DNA of 64,000 bases from the NCBI RefSeq assembly GCF_002902945.1, contig NZ_CP026101.1, positions 3,038,001 through 3,102,000 on the forward strand, in the 5' to 3' direction. Shown in pieces: positions 18,177 to 26,855 of this stretch (its first letter is position 1; the number at the start of each line of letters is the position of its first letter). Made by a program: the position numbers and the translations under genes. The DNA comes from Paraburkholderia caribensis. GTDB lineage: Bacteria; Pseudomonadota; Gammaproteobacteria; Burkholderiales; Burkholderiaceae. Below the pieces are notes generated by a model. That model worked only from the letters and a program-made list of their open reading frames with translations, searched no databases and was not told where the DNA came from.

Positions 18177-18758
18177 ATGATCGGTCGCATCGCCGGCGTC
18201 CTGCTGGAAAAGAATCCGCCTCACCTTCTGATCGATTGCAACGGCGTCGGCTATGAAGTCGATGTGCCGATGAGCACCTTCTACAACCTGCCCGGCACCG
18301 GCGAGAAAGTCGTGCTCCTCACGCAGATGATCGTGCGCGAGGACGCCCACCTGCTGTACGGCTTTCTGACGCCGCAAGAGCGTTCGACGTTTCGCGAGTT
18401 GTTAAAGATCACGGGCATCGGCGCGCGCATGGCGCTTGCCGTGCTGTCCGGCATGAGCGTGCAGGAACTGTCGCAGACGGTGACGATGCAGGACGCCGCG
18501 CGCCTTACGCGCGTGCCGGGCATCGGCAAGAAGACGGCGGAGCGGCTCCTGCTCGAACTGAAGGGCAAGCTCGGCGCCGATCTTGGCGCGATGGCGGGCG
18601 CGGCGTCGCAGTCCGATCACGCGTCCGACATCCTGAATGCGTTGCTGGCATTGGGATACTCCGAAAAAGAAGGCCTGGCTGCCATCAAGAACGTGCCGGC
18701 GGGCACGGGCGTTTCCGAAGGCATCAAGCTCGCGCTGAAGGCGCTGTCGAAGGCCTGA
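18177..18758 (+). CDS. ruvA: Holliday junction branch-migration protein RuvA
   Basis: 193-residue tetrameric protein that holds the Holliday junction for RuvB. N-terminal OB fold (MIGRIAGVLLEKNPPHLLID), then two helix-hairpin-helix motifs: LLKITGIGARMALAVLSGM and LTRVPGIGKKTAERLLLEL. The C-terminal domain III (ILNALLALGYSEKEGLAAI) contacts RuvB. Length is normal. Confidence 0.97.
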   Translation: MIGRIAGVLLEKNPPHLLIDCNGVGYEVDVPMSTFYNLPGTGEKVVLLTQMIVREDAHLLYGFLTPQERSTFRELLKITGIGARMALAVLSGMSVQELSQTVTMQDAARLTRVPGIGKKTAERLLLELKGKLGADLGAMAGAASQSDHASDILNALLALGYSEKEGLAAIKNVPAGTGVSEGIKLALKALSKA

Positions 18759-18867
18759 CCGCGCTTTCGACGAGCGGCGTGCATGAAGCTTCGCACGCGG
18801 CCGTCGTACGCGCACCCTGGCCATCCGGCCAGGTATTCGAACGGGCCGTGCGCGGTACAATGCCCGC

Positions 18868-19932
18868 ATGATCGAACACGACAAACTCGCCGCCGAACGC
18901 ATCATCGCCGCCACGCCCGTGTCGCCGAACGAAGAAGCGTTCGAGCGCGCGTTGCGCCCGCGCCAGCTCGACGAATATGTCGGCCAGGAAAAGGTGCGCG
19001 GCCAGCTGGAAATCTTCATCGAAGCGGCCAAACGCCGCTCCGAATCACTTGATCACGTGCTGCTGTTCGGGCCGCCCGGTCTCGGCAAGACCACGCTCGC
19101 GCATATCATCGCGCGCGAGATGGGCGTCAACATGCGGCAAACGTCTGGCCCCGTGCTCGAACGCGCGGGCGATCTCGCTGCGCTGCTGACCAATCTCGAA
19201 GCCAACGACGTGCTCTTCATCGACGAGATTCACCGGCTGTCGCCCGTCGTCGAGGAAATCCTGTACCCGGCGCTGGAGGACTATCAGATCGACATCATGA
19301 TCGGCGAAGGTCCGGCCGCGCGCAGCGTGAAGCTCGATCTGCAGCCGTTCACGCTGGTCGGCGCGACCACGCGCGCAGGTATGCTGACCAACCCGTTGCG
19401 CGACCGCTTCGGCATCGTCGCGCGGCTGGAGTTTTATAACGCCGAAGAACTGGCGCGTATCGTGAGCCGCTCGGCGTCGCTGCTGGGCGCTCAGATTCAT
19501 CCTGACGGCGCACTGGAAATCGCCAGGCGCTCGCGCGGCACGCCGCGTATCGCGAACCGGCTGCTGCGCCGCGTGCGTGACTTCGCCGAAGTGAAGGCGG
19601 ATGGCAATATCACCGCGCAGGTCGCGGATGCCGCGCTGAAAATGCTCGACGTCGATCCCGTCGGTTTCGATCTCATGGACCGCAAGCTGCTCGAAGCGAT
19701 CCTGCACAAGTTCGATGGCGGACCCGTCGGCGTCGACAATCTGGCGGCAGCGATCGGTGAAGAGCGCGACACCATCGAAGACGTGCTCGAACCCTATCTG
19801 ATCCAGCAGGGCTTCTTGCAGCGCACGCCACGCGGACGTGTCGCCACACTGATGACGTATCGGCACTTCGGCCTGGCCGCACCGGACACAGCGAGCCCCG
19901 TGCGCAATCTGTGGGATTCGGAGCCGAGCTGA
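18868..19932 (+). CDS. ruvB: Holliday junction branch-migration ATPase RuvB
   Basis: 354-residue AAA+ motor. Walker A GPPGLGKTTLAHI near residues 70-82, Walker B DVLFIDEIHRLSP near 113-125, sensor I in LVGATTRAGMLT and the arginine finger region DRFG. The C-terminal winged helix (PYLIQQGFLQRTPRGRVAT) binds DNA. It follows ruvA by 109 bp. A hairpin directly after the gene overlaps the end of the convergent phosphatase gene. Confidence 0.97.
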   Translation: MIEHDKLAAERIIAATPVSPNEEAFERALRPRQLDEYVGQEKVRGQLEIFIEAAKRRSESLDHVLLFGPPGLGKTTLAHIIAREMGVNMRQTSGPVLERAGDLAALLTNLEANDVLFIDEIHRLSPVVEEILYPALEDYQIDIMIGEGPAARSVKLDLQPFTLVGATTRAGMLTNPLRDRFGIVARLEFYNAEELARIVSRSASLLGAQIHPDGALEIARRSRGTPRIANRLLRRVRDFAEVKADGNITAQVADAALKMLDVDPVGFDLMDRKLLEAILHKFDGGPVGVDNLAAAIGEERDTIEDVLEPYLIQQGFLQRTPRGRVATLMTYRHFGLAAPDTASPVRNLWDSEPS

Positions 19933-19974
19933 GCAGCGCCTGGAGGGGAACGCGGCGCTGCCGCGTCATCAGAC

Positions 19975-20649
19975 TCAACGCCCGGCTTCGGGCGTTTTTT
20001 TCTTGAAGCTGTCGTCTTCCGCGTGACCGTCGAGATGCGCGACATCGGCCCATGACACGACCTTCGCGCGTCCGTCTTCGAATTCGACGACGTTCACGCT
20101 CGTGTTCAGCAACGCGTAGTTGCGCGGCGCATCCAGCGGCAAACCATTCGCAAAGCGATACACGCAGTCCAGCACACCACCATGCGCAACGACGGCGATT
20201 CGTCCGTTCGGATGCGCGGCGACGACGGGTTCGACGGCATGCAGCACGCGATGATAGAACACGCGTTGCGATTCGCCCTCGGGCGGCGAAAAGCCCGGAT
20301 CGCGCGTCTGCCACTGCACGTATTCGTCGGGGAAGCGCAGCGAGATTTCGTCGCTGTCGTGCCCCTGGAACGCGCCGTAGTTACGCTCGCGCAAGCCCTT
20401 GCTGAGGTTCAGCGGCAGCCCGAGCACGTCGGCAAACGGTTGCGCCGTTTGCTGCGCGCGCATGAGGTCGCTCGAATAGATCGCATCGAGCCGTGCGCCT
20501 TCTCTCGCCTCGCGCGCGAAGCGTTCGGCGAGACGTCGCGCCTGGCCGACGCCGCTCGTCGCGAGCGGAATATCGATGTGTCCTTGAATCCGCTTGATGC
20601 GGTTCCAGTCGGTCTCGCCGTGTCGGATGAAGAGGACTTGTGTTGCCAT
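19975..20649 (-). CDS. Histidine phosphatase family protein (GpmB-like)
   Basis: 224-residue phosphatase of the phosphoglycerate-mutase superfamily. The phosphohistidine motif LFIRHGETDWN is at residues 6-16, a second conserved region is SDLMRAQQTAQPFA, and the second catalytic His lies in IAVVAHGGVLD. The frame opens at 20670 but MATQVLFIRHGETDW at 20649 is the natural start. It ends the minus-strand run tyrS-dtd-phosphatase (24 bp after dtd). Substrate is not clear; it may be a broad phosphatase and not a mutase. Confidence 0.88.
   Translation of the reverse strand: MATQVLFIRHGETDWNRIKRIQGHIDIPLATSGVGQARRLAERFAREAREGARLDAIYSSDLMRAQQTAQPFADVLGLPLNLSKGLRERNYGAFQGHDSDEISLRFPDEYVQWQTRDPGFSPPEGESQRVFYHRVLHAVEPVVAAHPNGRIAVVAHGGVLDCVYRFANGLPLDAPRNYALLNTSVNVVEFEDGRAKVVSWADVAHLDGHAEDDSFKKKTPEAGR
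19978..20001 (+). terminator. Terminator after ruvB
   Basis: ACGCCCG-GCTT-CGGGCGT followed by seven T. The hairpin lies inside the last codons of the convergent phosphatase gene, so those codons (KKTPEAGR) do double duty. Confidence 0.75.
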
Positions 20650-20673
20650 GGGTTCGGAGCGGGAAAACAACGG

Positions 20674-21132
20674 TTATGCGCGCGTCTGCAACCAGAACGT
20701 TACCGGGCCGTCGTTGACAAGCGAGACCTGCATGTCCGCGCCGAATTCGCCCGTTTCGACGATGGGATGCTTCGTGCGCGCGGCGGCCACGAAGTAGTCG
20801 AACAGGCGCTTGCCCTCGTCGGGCGGTGCGGCGGGCGTGAAGCTCGGGCGCAGGCCGCTGTTGGTATCGGCGGCCAGGGTGAACTGCGAGACGAGCAGCA
20901 AGCCGCCCGCGCGCCCCGCGCCGTCGATATTCTGCACAGGAAGATTCATCTTGCCCGCGGCGTCGCTGAACACGCGGTAGCCGAGCATTTTGGCGAGCAG
21001 TTTGTCGGCGGCGGCATCGGTGTCGCCGCGCTCGGCGCAGACCAGCGCGAGCAGCCCCGCGTCGATCGCGCCTGTCACACGGTCGGCGACGCGCACTTCC
21101 GCGCGCCGCACGCGTTGAATCAGCGCGATCAT
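20674..21132 (-). CDS. dtd: D-aminoacyl-tRNA deacylase
   Basis: 152-residue enzyme that removes D-amino acids wrongly attached to tRNA, including D-Tyr. Both family motifs are visible: SQFTLAADTNSGLRPSF (the SQFTL motif, near 80-96) and the C-terminal GPVTFWLQ (GPVT motif). The gene lies 46 bp after tyrS in the same direction, a fitting neighbour since D-Tyr-tRNA arises from TyrRS. Confidence 0.95.
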   Translation of the reverse strand: MIALIQRVRRAEVRVADRVTGAIDAGLLALVCAERGDTDAAADKLLAKMLGYRVFSDAAGKMNLPVQNIDGAGRAGGLLLVSQFTLAADTNSGLRPSFTPAAPPDEGKRLFDYFVAAARTKHPIVETGEFGADMQVSLVNDGPVTFWLQTRA

Positions 21133-21178
21133 GCGGCGCCCTTCGGCCGCGTCGCTTGCAAACGCTCGCAGGCGAACA

Positions 21179-22426
21179 TCATGCCGTCAGCGTGACACGC
21201 GCAAAACGGCGCTTGCCGACCTGTACGACGAACTCGCCGGCTTCGATCTTCAGGCCCTTGTCCGACACAGTCGCGCCGTCGATCTTCACGCCGCCCTGCT
21301 CGATGTTGCGCAGCGCTTCGCTCGTCGACGGCACGAGACCTGCCTGCTTCAGCAGTTGTCCGATTGCGAGCGGCGCGCCCGCGAGCGTCACAGACGGGAT
21401 ATCGTCCGGCACGCCGCCCTTCGCGCGGTGGTTGAAGTCTTCCAGCGCGCGCTCGGCGTCGGGCTGCGAGTGGAAGCGCGCAACGATTTCCTGCGCGAGC
21501 ATCACCTTGAAATCGCGCGGATTGCGGCCGCCTTCGATTTCACGCTTAAAGCCCTCGATCTCGGCCATCGGACGGAAGGACAGCAGTTCGAAGTAGCGCC
21601 ACATCAGCACGTCGGAGATGCTCATCAACTTGCCGAACATGTCGTTCGGCTTCTCGCTGATGCCGACGTAGTTGCCCTTCGACTTCGACATTTTCTCGAC
21701 GCCATCCAGCCCTTCGAGCAGCGGCATCGTCAGAATGCACTGCTGTTCCTGGCCGTACTGCTTTTGCAGTTCGCGGCCGACCAGCAGATTGAACTTCTGG
21801 TCCGTGCCGCCGAGTTCGAGGTCGGCGTTCAGCGCGACGGAATCGTAGCCCTGCATCAGCGGATACAGGAATTCGTGGATCGAGATGGGCACGCCACCCT
21901 GGAAACGCTTCGTGAAGTCTTCTCGCTCCAGAATGCGCGCGACGGTGTAGCGGGACGCGAGCTTGATCATGCCGTCGGCGCCAAGGGGCATCGACCATTC
22001 GCTGTTGTAGCGGATTTCCGTCTTCTCGCGGTCGAGCACCAGCGCGGCCTGCTCGAAATACGTCTTCGCATTCGATTCGATCTGCTCGCGCGTGAGCGGC
22101 GGGCGCGTTGCGTTGCGGCCGGACGGGTCGCCGATCAGCGACGTGAAATCGCCAATCAGGAAGATCACCGTGTGGCCGAGATCCTGCAACTGGCGCATCT
22201 TGTTCAGCACGACGGTGTGGCCGATGTGGATGTCGGGCGCCGTCGGATCGAGACCGAGCTTGATGCGCAGCGGCGTGCCCGTGGCCGCGCTCTTCGCGAG
22301 CTTTTGCGCGAACTCCTCTTCGATCAGCAGTTCGTCGACGCCACGCTTCGTGACTTCGAGCGCGTGGCGGACTTCGTCGGTGATCGGGTACGCGGAATTG
22401 GGCTTGGCGGTGGACTCGGTGCTCAT
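21179..22426 (-). CDS. tyrS: Tyrosyl-tRNA synthetase
   Basis: 415-residue class I aminoacyl-tRNA synthetase. The HIGH motif is in APDIHIGHTVVLNKM (near residue 60) and KMSKS in GVEKMSKSKGNYVG (near 236). The C-terminal S4 domain (SEALRNIEQGGVKIDGATVS) binds tRNA. I chose the ATG at 22426 (MSTESTAKPNSAYPITDE) because the upstream frame (to 22477) has no family match. The sequence belongs to the shorter TyrRS type common in betaproteobacteria. Confidence 0.96.
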   Translation of the reverse strand: MSTESTAKPNSAYPITDEVRHALEVTKRGVDELLIEEEFAQKLAKSAATGTPLRIKLGLDPTAPDIHIGHTVVLNKMRQLQDLGHTVIFLIGDFTSLIGDPSGRNATRPPLTREQIESNAKTYFEQAALVLDREKTEIRYNSEWSMPLGADGMIKLASRYTVARILEREDFTKRFQGGVPISIHEFLYPLMQGYDSVALNADLELGGTDQKFNLLVGRELQKQYGQEQQCILTMPLLEGLDGVEKMSKSKGNYVGISEKPNDMFGKLMSISDVLMWRYFELLSFRPMAEIEGFKREIEGGRNPRDFKVMLAQEIVARFHSQPDAERALEDFNHRAKGGVPDDIPSVTLAGAPLAIGQLLKQAGLVPSTSEALRNIEQGGVKIDGATVSDKGLKIEAGEFVVQVGKRRFARVTLTA

Positions 22427-22672
22427 GCTGGAACGGGAGATCGCAAAAAGGGAGATTGTCCCATAGTTGAGGCGCATTGCGCCCTGATCTCACGTGAAAC
22501 GCGCGCCAACGCGCAGCCGCGTAGGACGCGCACGGCGATTGCGAGCCATCGTGCGCGCTCGCGCTGCTCGTTTCGTCCATTGTTTCGCGGCGTGCCGATG
22601 AGCGACAATCGTCGTCAACGAGGCGCCAAAAGCATCACGAGGCGCGACGAACGACGATCAGAGGAGCGAAGC

Positions 22673-23803
22673 GTGGCCAAAGACACGGCAGACGGCGTGT
22701 ATTTCGGGTTGATGTCAGGTACGAGCATGGACGGCGTGGACGGCATCGCGGTCGAATTTGCGAAAGGCAAGGCGCCCGTCGTGCGGTCGCAGGCGTTCGT
22801 GGGCTTCTCCGAGGGTCTACGCGACGCGCTATTCGCCCTCCAGCAACCAGGCGACAACGAAATCGAGCGAGAGGCGCTCGCGGCGAACGCGCTGGCCGCG
22901 CGCTATACGGTGTGCTGCCACGAGTTGCTGCGCTCGGGCAACCTGTCGGCCGCGGATGTCCGCGCGATCGGCGTGCACGGGCAAACGGTGCGGCATCGGC
23001 CGGAAAAGGGCTACACGAAGCAGATCAACAATCCGGCGCTGCTGGCCGAAATGATGCACATCGACGTGATCGCCGATTTCCGCAGCCGCGACGTCGCGGC
23101 GGGCGGCCAGGGCGCGCCCCTCGTGCCGGCCTTCCATGCGACGGTTTTCGGCGCGAAGAACGAGACGCGCGTGGTCTGCAATCTCGGCGGAATCAGTAAC
23201 ATCACGATCCTCTCGGCGAACGGCGCGGTGCGCGGCTTCGATTGCGGTCCCGCTAACGCGCTGCTCGACGAATGGGCGCACAGGCATCTGAACAAGCCAT
23301 TCGACGAGAACGGCCAGTTTGCGGCGTCGGGCCAGGTGCATCGTCCGTTGCTGAACGCTTTGCTCGATGAGCCGTTTTTCGAGGCGCAGCCGCCGAAAAG
23401 CACGGGCCGCGACCTGTTCAACCCTGAATGGCTCGACGCCCGGTTGCAGGAATTCACCAACCTCAGCCCCGCCGACGTCCAGGCGACGTTGGTCGCGCTG
23501 ACAGCCGTCACCGTCGCGCGCGAGGTCGAGCGCCATGCGCCCGATTGCAAGGCGGTTTACGTGTGCGGCGGCGGCGCACGCAACCCGGAGATCATGAAAG
23601 CACTGCAGGGCGCCCTCGCCGAAAGCGGCTGCAGCGGCGTGCCCGTCATGACGACGGAAGCGCTCGGCGTGCCGCCGCATCAGGTGGAACCGCTGGCGTT
23701 TGCGTGGCTGGCCATGCGTTGCGTTGCACGCGAACCGGGGAATTTGCCCTCGGTGACGGGCGCGGCGGACGAGCGCGTGCTTGGCGCGATTTATCCGCGC
23801 TAA
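22673..23803 (+). CDS. anmK: Anhydro-N-acetylmuramic acid kinase
   Basis: 376-residue kinase that opens and phosphorylates 1,6-anhydroMurNAc from recycled cell wall, giving MurNAc-6-phosphate. The N-terminal GLMSGTSMDGVDGIAVEF is the family signature with the ATP-binding residues. Other landmarks: IGVHGQTVRHRP, VVCNLGGISNITIL and VYVCGGGARNPEIMKAL. I chose the GTG at 22673 because GAGGAG precedes it by about 6 nt; an in-frame ATG at 22598 would add 25 basic residues. Convergent with erpA across a shared terminator. Confidence 0.93.
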   Translation: MAKDTADGVYFGLMSGTSMDGVDGIAVEFAKGKAPVVRSQAFVGFSEGLRDALFALQQPGDNEIEREALAANALAARYTVCCHELLRSGNLSAADVRAIGVHGQTVRHRPEKGYTKQINNPALLAEMMHIDVIADFRSRDVAAGGQGAPLVPAFHATVFGAKNETRVVCNLGGISNITILSANGAVRGFDCGPANALLDEWAHRHLNKPFDENGQFAASGQVHRPLLNALLDEPFFEAQPPKSTGRDLFNPEWLDARLQEFTNLSPADVQATLVALTAVTVAREVERHAPDCKAVYVCGGGARNPEIMKALQGALAESGCSGVPVMTTEALGVPPHQVEPLAFAWLAMRCVAREPGNLPSVTGAADERVLGAIYPR

Positions 23804-23829
23804 TACGGCATGCGAGCTTCGCGTGGAAA

Positions 23830-23855
23830 TAAAAACGGGGCCGAAGCCCCGTTTT
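23830..23855. terminator. Bidirectional terminator between anmK and erpA
   Basis: AAAAACGGGGC-CGAA-GCCCCGTTTTT, with A and T runs on the two sides, serves both convergent genes. Confidence 0.85.
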
Positions 23856-23883
23856 TGCTGCAACTTAAGCGAAAAAGCCGCGC

Positions 23884-24249
23884 TTACACCGAGAACGACG
23901 AGCCGCAACCGCAGGTGGTCGTAGCATTCGGGTTCTTGATGACGAACTGTGCGCCGTTGATGTCGTCCTTGTAGTCGATCTCTGCGCCAACCAGATACTG
24001 GTAGCTCATCGAATCGATCAGCAGCTGGACGCCGCTTTTGTTCATCACCGTGTCGTCTTCGTTGATGGCTTCGTCGAACGTGAAGCCGTACTGGAAGCCC
24101 GAGCAGCCACCACCCTGCACGAACACGCGCAGTTTCAGCTCAGGGTTGCCTTCTTCTTCGATCAGTTCCTTGACCTTGCCAGCCGCTGCGTCGGTGAAGA
24201 CGAACGGTGCCGGCATCTCGGTCACGGGGGTGTCGGTCACTGCGTCCAT
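23884..24249 (-). CDS. erpA: Iron-sulfur cluster insertion protein ErpA
   Basis: 121-residue A-type carrier that delivers Fe-S clusters to apoproteins. The three cluster cysteines are present: one in VQGGGCSGFQYGFTFDE and two in the C-terminal TTCGCGSSFSV (CGCG). The protein starts with a short acidic tail (MDAVTDTPVTEMPAPFVFTD). Convergent to anmK. Confidence 0.95.
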   Translation of the reverse strand: MDAVTDTPVTEMPAPFVFTDAAAGKVKELIEEEGNPELKLRVFVQGGGCSGFQYGFTFDEAINEDDTVMNKSGVQLLIDSMSYQYLVGAEIDYKDDINGAQFVIKNPNATTTCGCGSSFSV

Positions 24250-24434
24250 GCGAACTCTCCAAAATAGCTTCTACACGCTATTGTATTGCTGTTCCCGATA
24301 TCGTGCTGAAGCCCATGAAATCAATAGGTTCTTATGCAGACCGGCTGACTCCCGCCGCCACGAAAGGTGTCTACGATGTCCTCGTACACCTGTCAGCGAT
24401 GTCCACATACGGATCGACAATGCAGCACGACAAA

Positions 24435-24470
24435 TAAAAAAGCCGCCTTCGCAGATGCGTTGGCGGCTTT
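24435..24470 (-). terminator. Terminator after rplM-rpsI
   Basis: On the minus strand AAAGCCGCC pairs with GGCGGCTTT, followed by TTTATTT. It lies 40 bp after the rpsI stop. Confidence 0.8.
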
Positions 24471-24511
24471 CTGCAGCAAGCCCTGCCTGAAACAGAGCCA
24501 GCCCGAAACGA

Positions 24512-24904
24512 TTAACGCTTCGAGAACTGCTTGCGGCGACGTGCCTTGTGGAAACCGACCTTCTTACGCTCGACTTCACGTGCGTCACGCGTCACGAAGC
24601 CTGCGTTCGACAGTGCCGGCTTCAGCGTTGCGTCGTAGTCCATCAGCGCGCGGGTGATGCCGTGGCGAACTGCACCGGCTTGACCCGTTTCACCGCCGCC
24701 CGTCACGTTGACCTTGATGTCGAACGTGGCAGCGTGGTTCGTGAGTTCCAGCGGCTGACGCACGATCATCAGCGACGTTTCGCGCGAGAAGTAGTCAGCG
24801 ATGGGCTTGCCGTTGACGACGATCTCGCCCTTGCCTGCCTTGATGAAGACACGAGCAACGGCGCTCTTGCGGCGGCCCGTACCGTAATTCCAGTTACCGA
24901 TCAT
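24512..24904 (-). CDS. rpsI: 30S ribosomal protein S9
   Basis: 130-residue small-subunit protein. It starts MIGNWNYGTGRRKSAVARVF, and ends with the conserved basic tail VGFHKARRRKQFSKR, whose final Lys-Arg reaches the P-site tRNA. It lies 11 bp after rplM; the L13-S9 pair is one of the most conserved ribosomal operons. Confidence 0.98.
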   Translation of the reverse strand: MIGNWNYGTGRRKSAVARVFIKAGKGEIVVNGKPIADYFSRETSLMIVRQPLELTNHAATFDIKVNVTGGGETGQAGAVRHGITRALMDYDATLKPALSNAGFVTRDAREVERKKVGFHKARRRKQFSKR

Positions 24905-24915
24905 GTGGGCTCCCC

Positions 24916-25344
24916 TTAGATCTCGAGCGCCTTCGGCTGTTGTGCCGAATGCGGATGCGTTGCTTCGGCGTAGACCTTCAGCTTCTTGATCATCGCGTAG
25001 CCGAGCGGGCCCTTCGGCAGCATGCCTTTGACCGCTTTCTCGAGCGCGCGGCCCGGGAAGCGTTCTTGCATCTTGCCGAACGTCGTCTCATAGATACCGC
25101 CCGGGTAGCCCGAGTGGCGATAGTACTTCTTGTCCGTGGTCTTGTTACCCGTGACCTTCAGCTTGCCGGCGTTGATAACGATGATGAAATCACCGGTGTC
25201 GACGTGCGGAGTGAATTCAGGCTTGTGCTTGCCGCGAAGACGGTGTGCCACTTCGCTGGCGACACGCCCGAGAACCTTATCCGTCGCGTCAATCACGTAC
25301 CATTCGCGCGTAACCTCATGGGCTTTTGCGGAAAACGTCTTCAT
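24916..25344 (-). CDS. rplM: 50S ribosomal protein L13
   Basis: 142-residue large-subunit protein. Family segments seen: WYVIDATDKVLGRVASEVA, DFIIVINAGKLKVTGNK and the MLPKGPLGYAMIKKLKVY helix. First gene of the rplM-rpsI operon, expressed from the promoter at 25464-25493. Confidence 0.98.
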   Translation of the reverse strand: MKTFSAKAHEVTREWYVIDATDKVLGRVASEVAHRLRGKHKPEFTPHVDTGDFIIVINAGKLKVTGNKTTDKKYYRHSGYPGGIYETTFGKMQERFPGRALEKAVKGMLPKGPLGYAMIKKLKVYAEATHPHSAQQPKALEI

Positions 25345-25463
25345 GATCGATCCAAAAAATAGTGCTGCGCCCTGTGTTTTTTCCTGCTTGTATGTGCGCT
25401 TCGAGGCGCGTGCAGGCTCTCCCTGGTTCTTCCTCCGCGGGCGCGACTGCGGAAAAGCCCTGA

Positions 25464-25493
25464 ATTATAAAGGAATTTGCGCTTAGTAGTCAA
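25464..25493 (-). promoter_or_regulatory. Promoter of rplM-rpsI
   Basis: Minus strand: TTGACT (25488-25493), 18-bp spacer, TATAAT (25464-25469), a near-consensus sigma-70 promoter. It gives a leader of about 110 nt before rplM. Confidence 0.7.
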
Positions 25494-25522
25494 AGCGCCC
25501 GAACAACGGAAAGCTGAGGACG

Positions 25523-25550
25523 AAAAAAAGCCCGAACTAGCGGTTCGGGC
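25523..25550 (-). terminator. Terminator of the anti-SD small RNA
   Basis: 10-bp stem of AAGCCCGAAC with GTTCGGGCTT, followed by TTTTTTT (25529 down to 25523). The plus strand gives the reverse arrangement. Confidence 0.85.
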
Positions 25551-25613
25551 TTAATCCACCTTTGGAGGAGGGTGGAGGAGACATGCGGAGATTGTCGAAC
25601 TGCGACAACCAAT
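25523..25613 (-). ncRNA. Small RNA with anti-Shine-Dalgarno hairpin loop
   Basis: About 91 nt, read from its own promoter. The predicted transcript has three perfect hairpins. First: TTGTCG-CAGTT-CGACAA. Second: TCCACC-CTCCTCCAAA-GGTGGA, with the anti-SD sequence CTCCTCC in the loop and a second CTCCTCC just 5' of it. Third: a 10-bp terminator AAGCCCGAAC-CGCTA-GTTCGGGCTT with a T7 tail. Anti-SD hairpin sRNAs are known in Burkholderia and, as the cuckoo RNAs, in Alphaproteobacteria; that this belongs to them is inference. The likely role is pairing with mRNA ribosome-binding sites. No protein is needed to explain the locus, although an open frame overlaps it. Confidence 0.72.
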
Positions 25614-25619
25614 GAACTG

Positions 25620-25648
25620 ATTATATGGCTGCTGCTTGTGCAACGCAA
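25620..25648 (-). promoter_or_regulatory. Promoter of the anti-SD small RNA
   Basis: Minus strand: TTGCGT (25643-25648), 17-bp spacer, perfect TATAAT (25620-25625). Predicted start near A25613, right before the first hairpin. Confidence 0.7.
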
Positions 25649-25946
25649 GAACATTTGCAATGTGAAATCTAATTTCATTATACGAAAAGCATCTTGCCGC
25701 TTCCTCGATCCCGGCTAACTCTTTCGAGAACAATGGCTTAGCGTGCGTGGACAGGACAACCACTGGAGTCGCCCTAGAGGTTCGCACCTAAAATCGTCCG
25801 TGCTATCCCTTATGCGCGGAACATGCCGCAGCGCAGCACACGAGGCACAATCCGCATAACCGGCCGCCGGTGTCGCCCCGGGCGAGCCATCATCCGTCGG
25901 GCTACAATGCGCATCTCGAATTCAAGCATGTGAGCGGAGTACAGGA

Positions 25947-26369
25947 ATGGAATGCAAAGTCAGCTGGATGGGTCAGGATGGCATGGCGTTCGCCGCCGAA
26001 ACGGGCAGCGGCCACCTCGTCGCGATGGACGGCGCGCCTGAAGGCGGCGGCCGCAATCTGGCGCCGCGTCCGATGGAAATGGTGCTGCTCGGCACGGGCG
26101 GCTGCACGGCGTACGACGTCGTGATGATCCTGAAAAAGAGCCGTCAGGAAATCAGCGGCTGCTCGGTGACGCTGAAAGCCGAGCGCGCGAGCGAGGACCC
26201 GAAGGTATTCACGAAGGTCCATTTCCATTTCACGGTGACGGGCAAGAACCTGAATCCGTCGACGGTGGAACGCGCGATCAATCTGTCGCACGACAAATAT
26301 TGCTCAGCGTCGATCATGATCGCGAAAACGGCCGAGCTCACGCATTCGTTCGATATCGTTGCGGGCTAA
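25947..26369 (+). CDS. OsmC family protein
   Basis: 140-residue protein of the OsmC/Ohr superfamily. The first conserved Cys is in LGTGGCTAYDVVMIL (near residue 52) and the second in HDKYCSASIMIAKTAEL (near 117); this pair is the peroxidatic centre in Ohr and OsmC. It resembles the YhfA-like branch, whose role is less clear than that of Ohr. It shares a bidirectional terminator with the convergent rnpB. Confidence 0.9.
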   Translation: MECKVSWMGQDGMAFAAETGSGHLVAMDGAPEGGGRNLAPRPMEMVLLGTGGCTAYDVVMILKKSRQEISGCSVTLKAERASEDPKVFTKVHFHFTVTGKNLNPSTVERAINLSHDKYCSASIMIAKTAELTHSFDIVAG

Positions 26370-26393
26370 CGCCGCCTGACGCGAAGCGAATGC

Positions 26394-26430
26394 AAAAAAT
26401 GCCGGCGTCCCATTGGGACGCCGGCATTTG
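26394..26430. terminator. Bidirectional terminator between osmC-like gene and rnpB
   Basis: 14-bp perfect stem (ATGCCGGCGTCCCA with its complement) flanked by A6 on the left and T-rich sequence on the right. It ends both the OsmC-family gene and the RNase P RNA. Confidence 0.85.
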
Positions 26431-26441
26431 TCATTTGAGCG

Positions 26442-26855
<414 letters not shown>

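Noticed and set aside
25551..25787. 78-codon minus-strand frame over the small RNA
   Set aside because: The promoter, hairpins and terminator explain the locus as RNA; the frame would span the promoter and ends right at the terminator.
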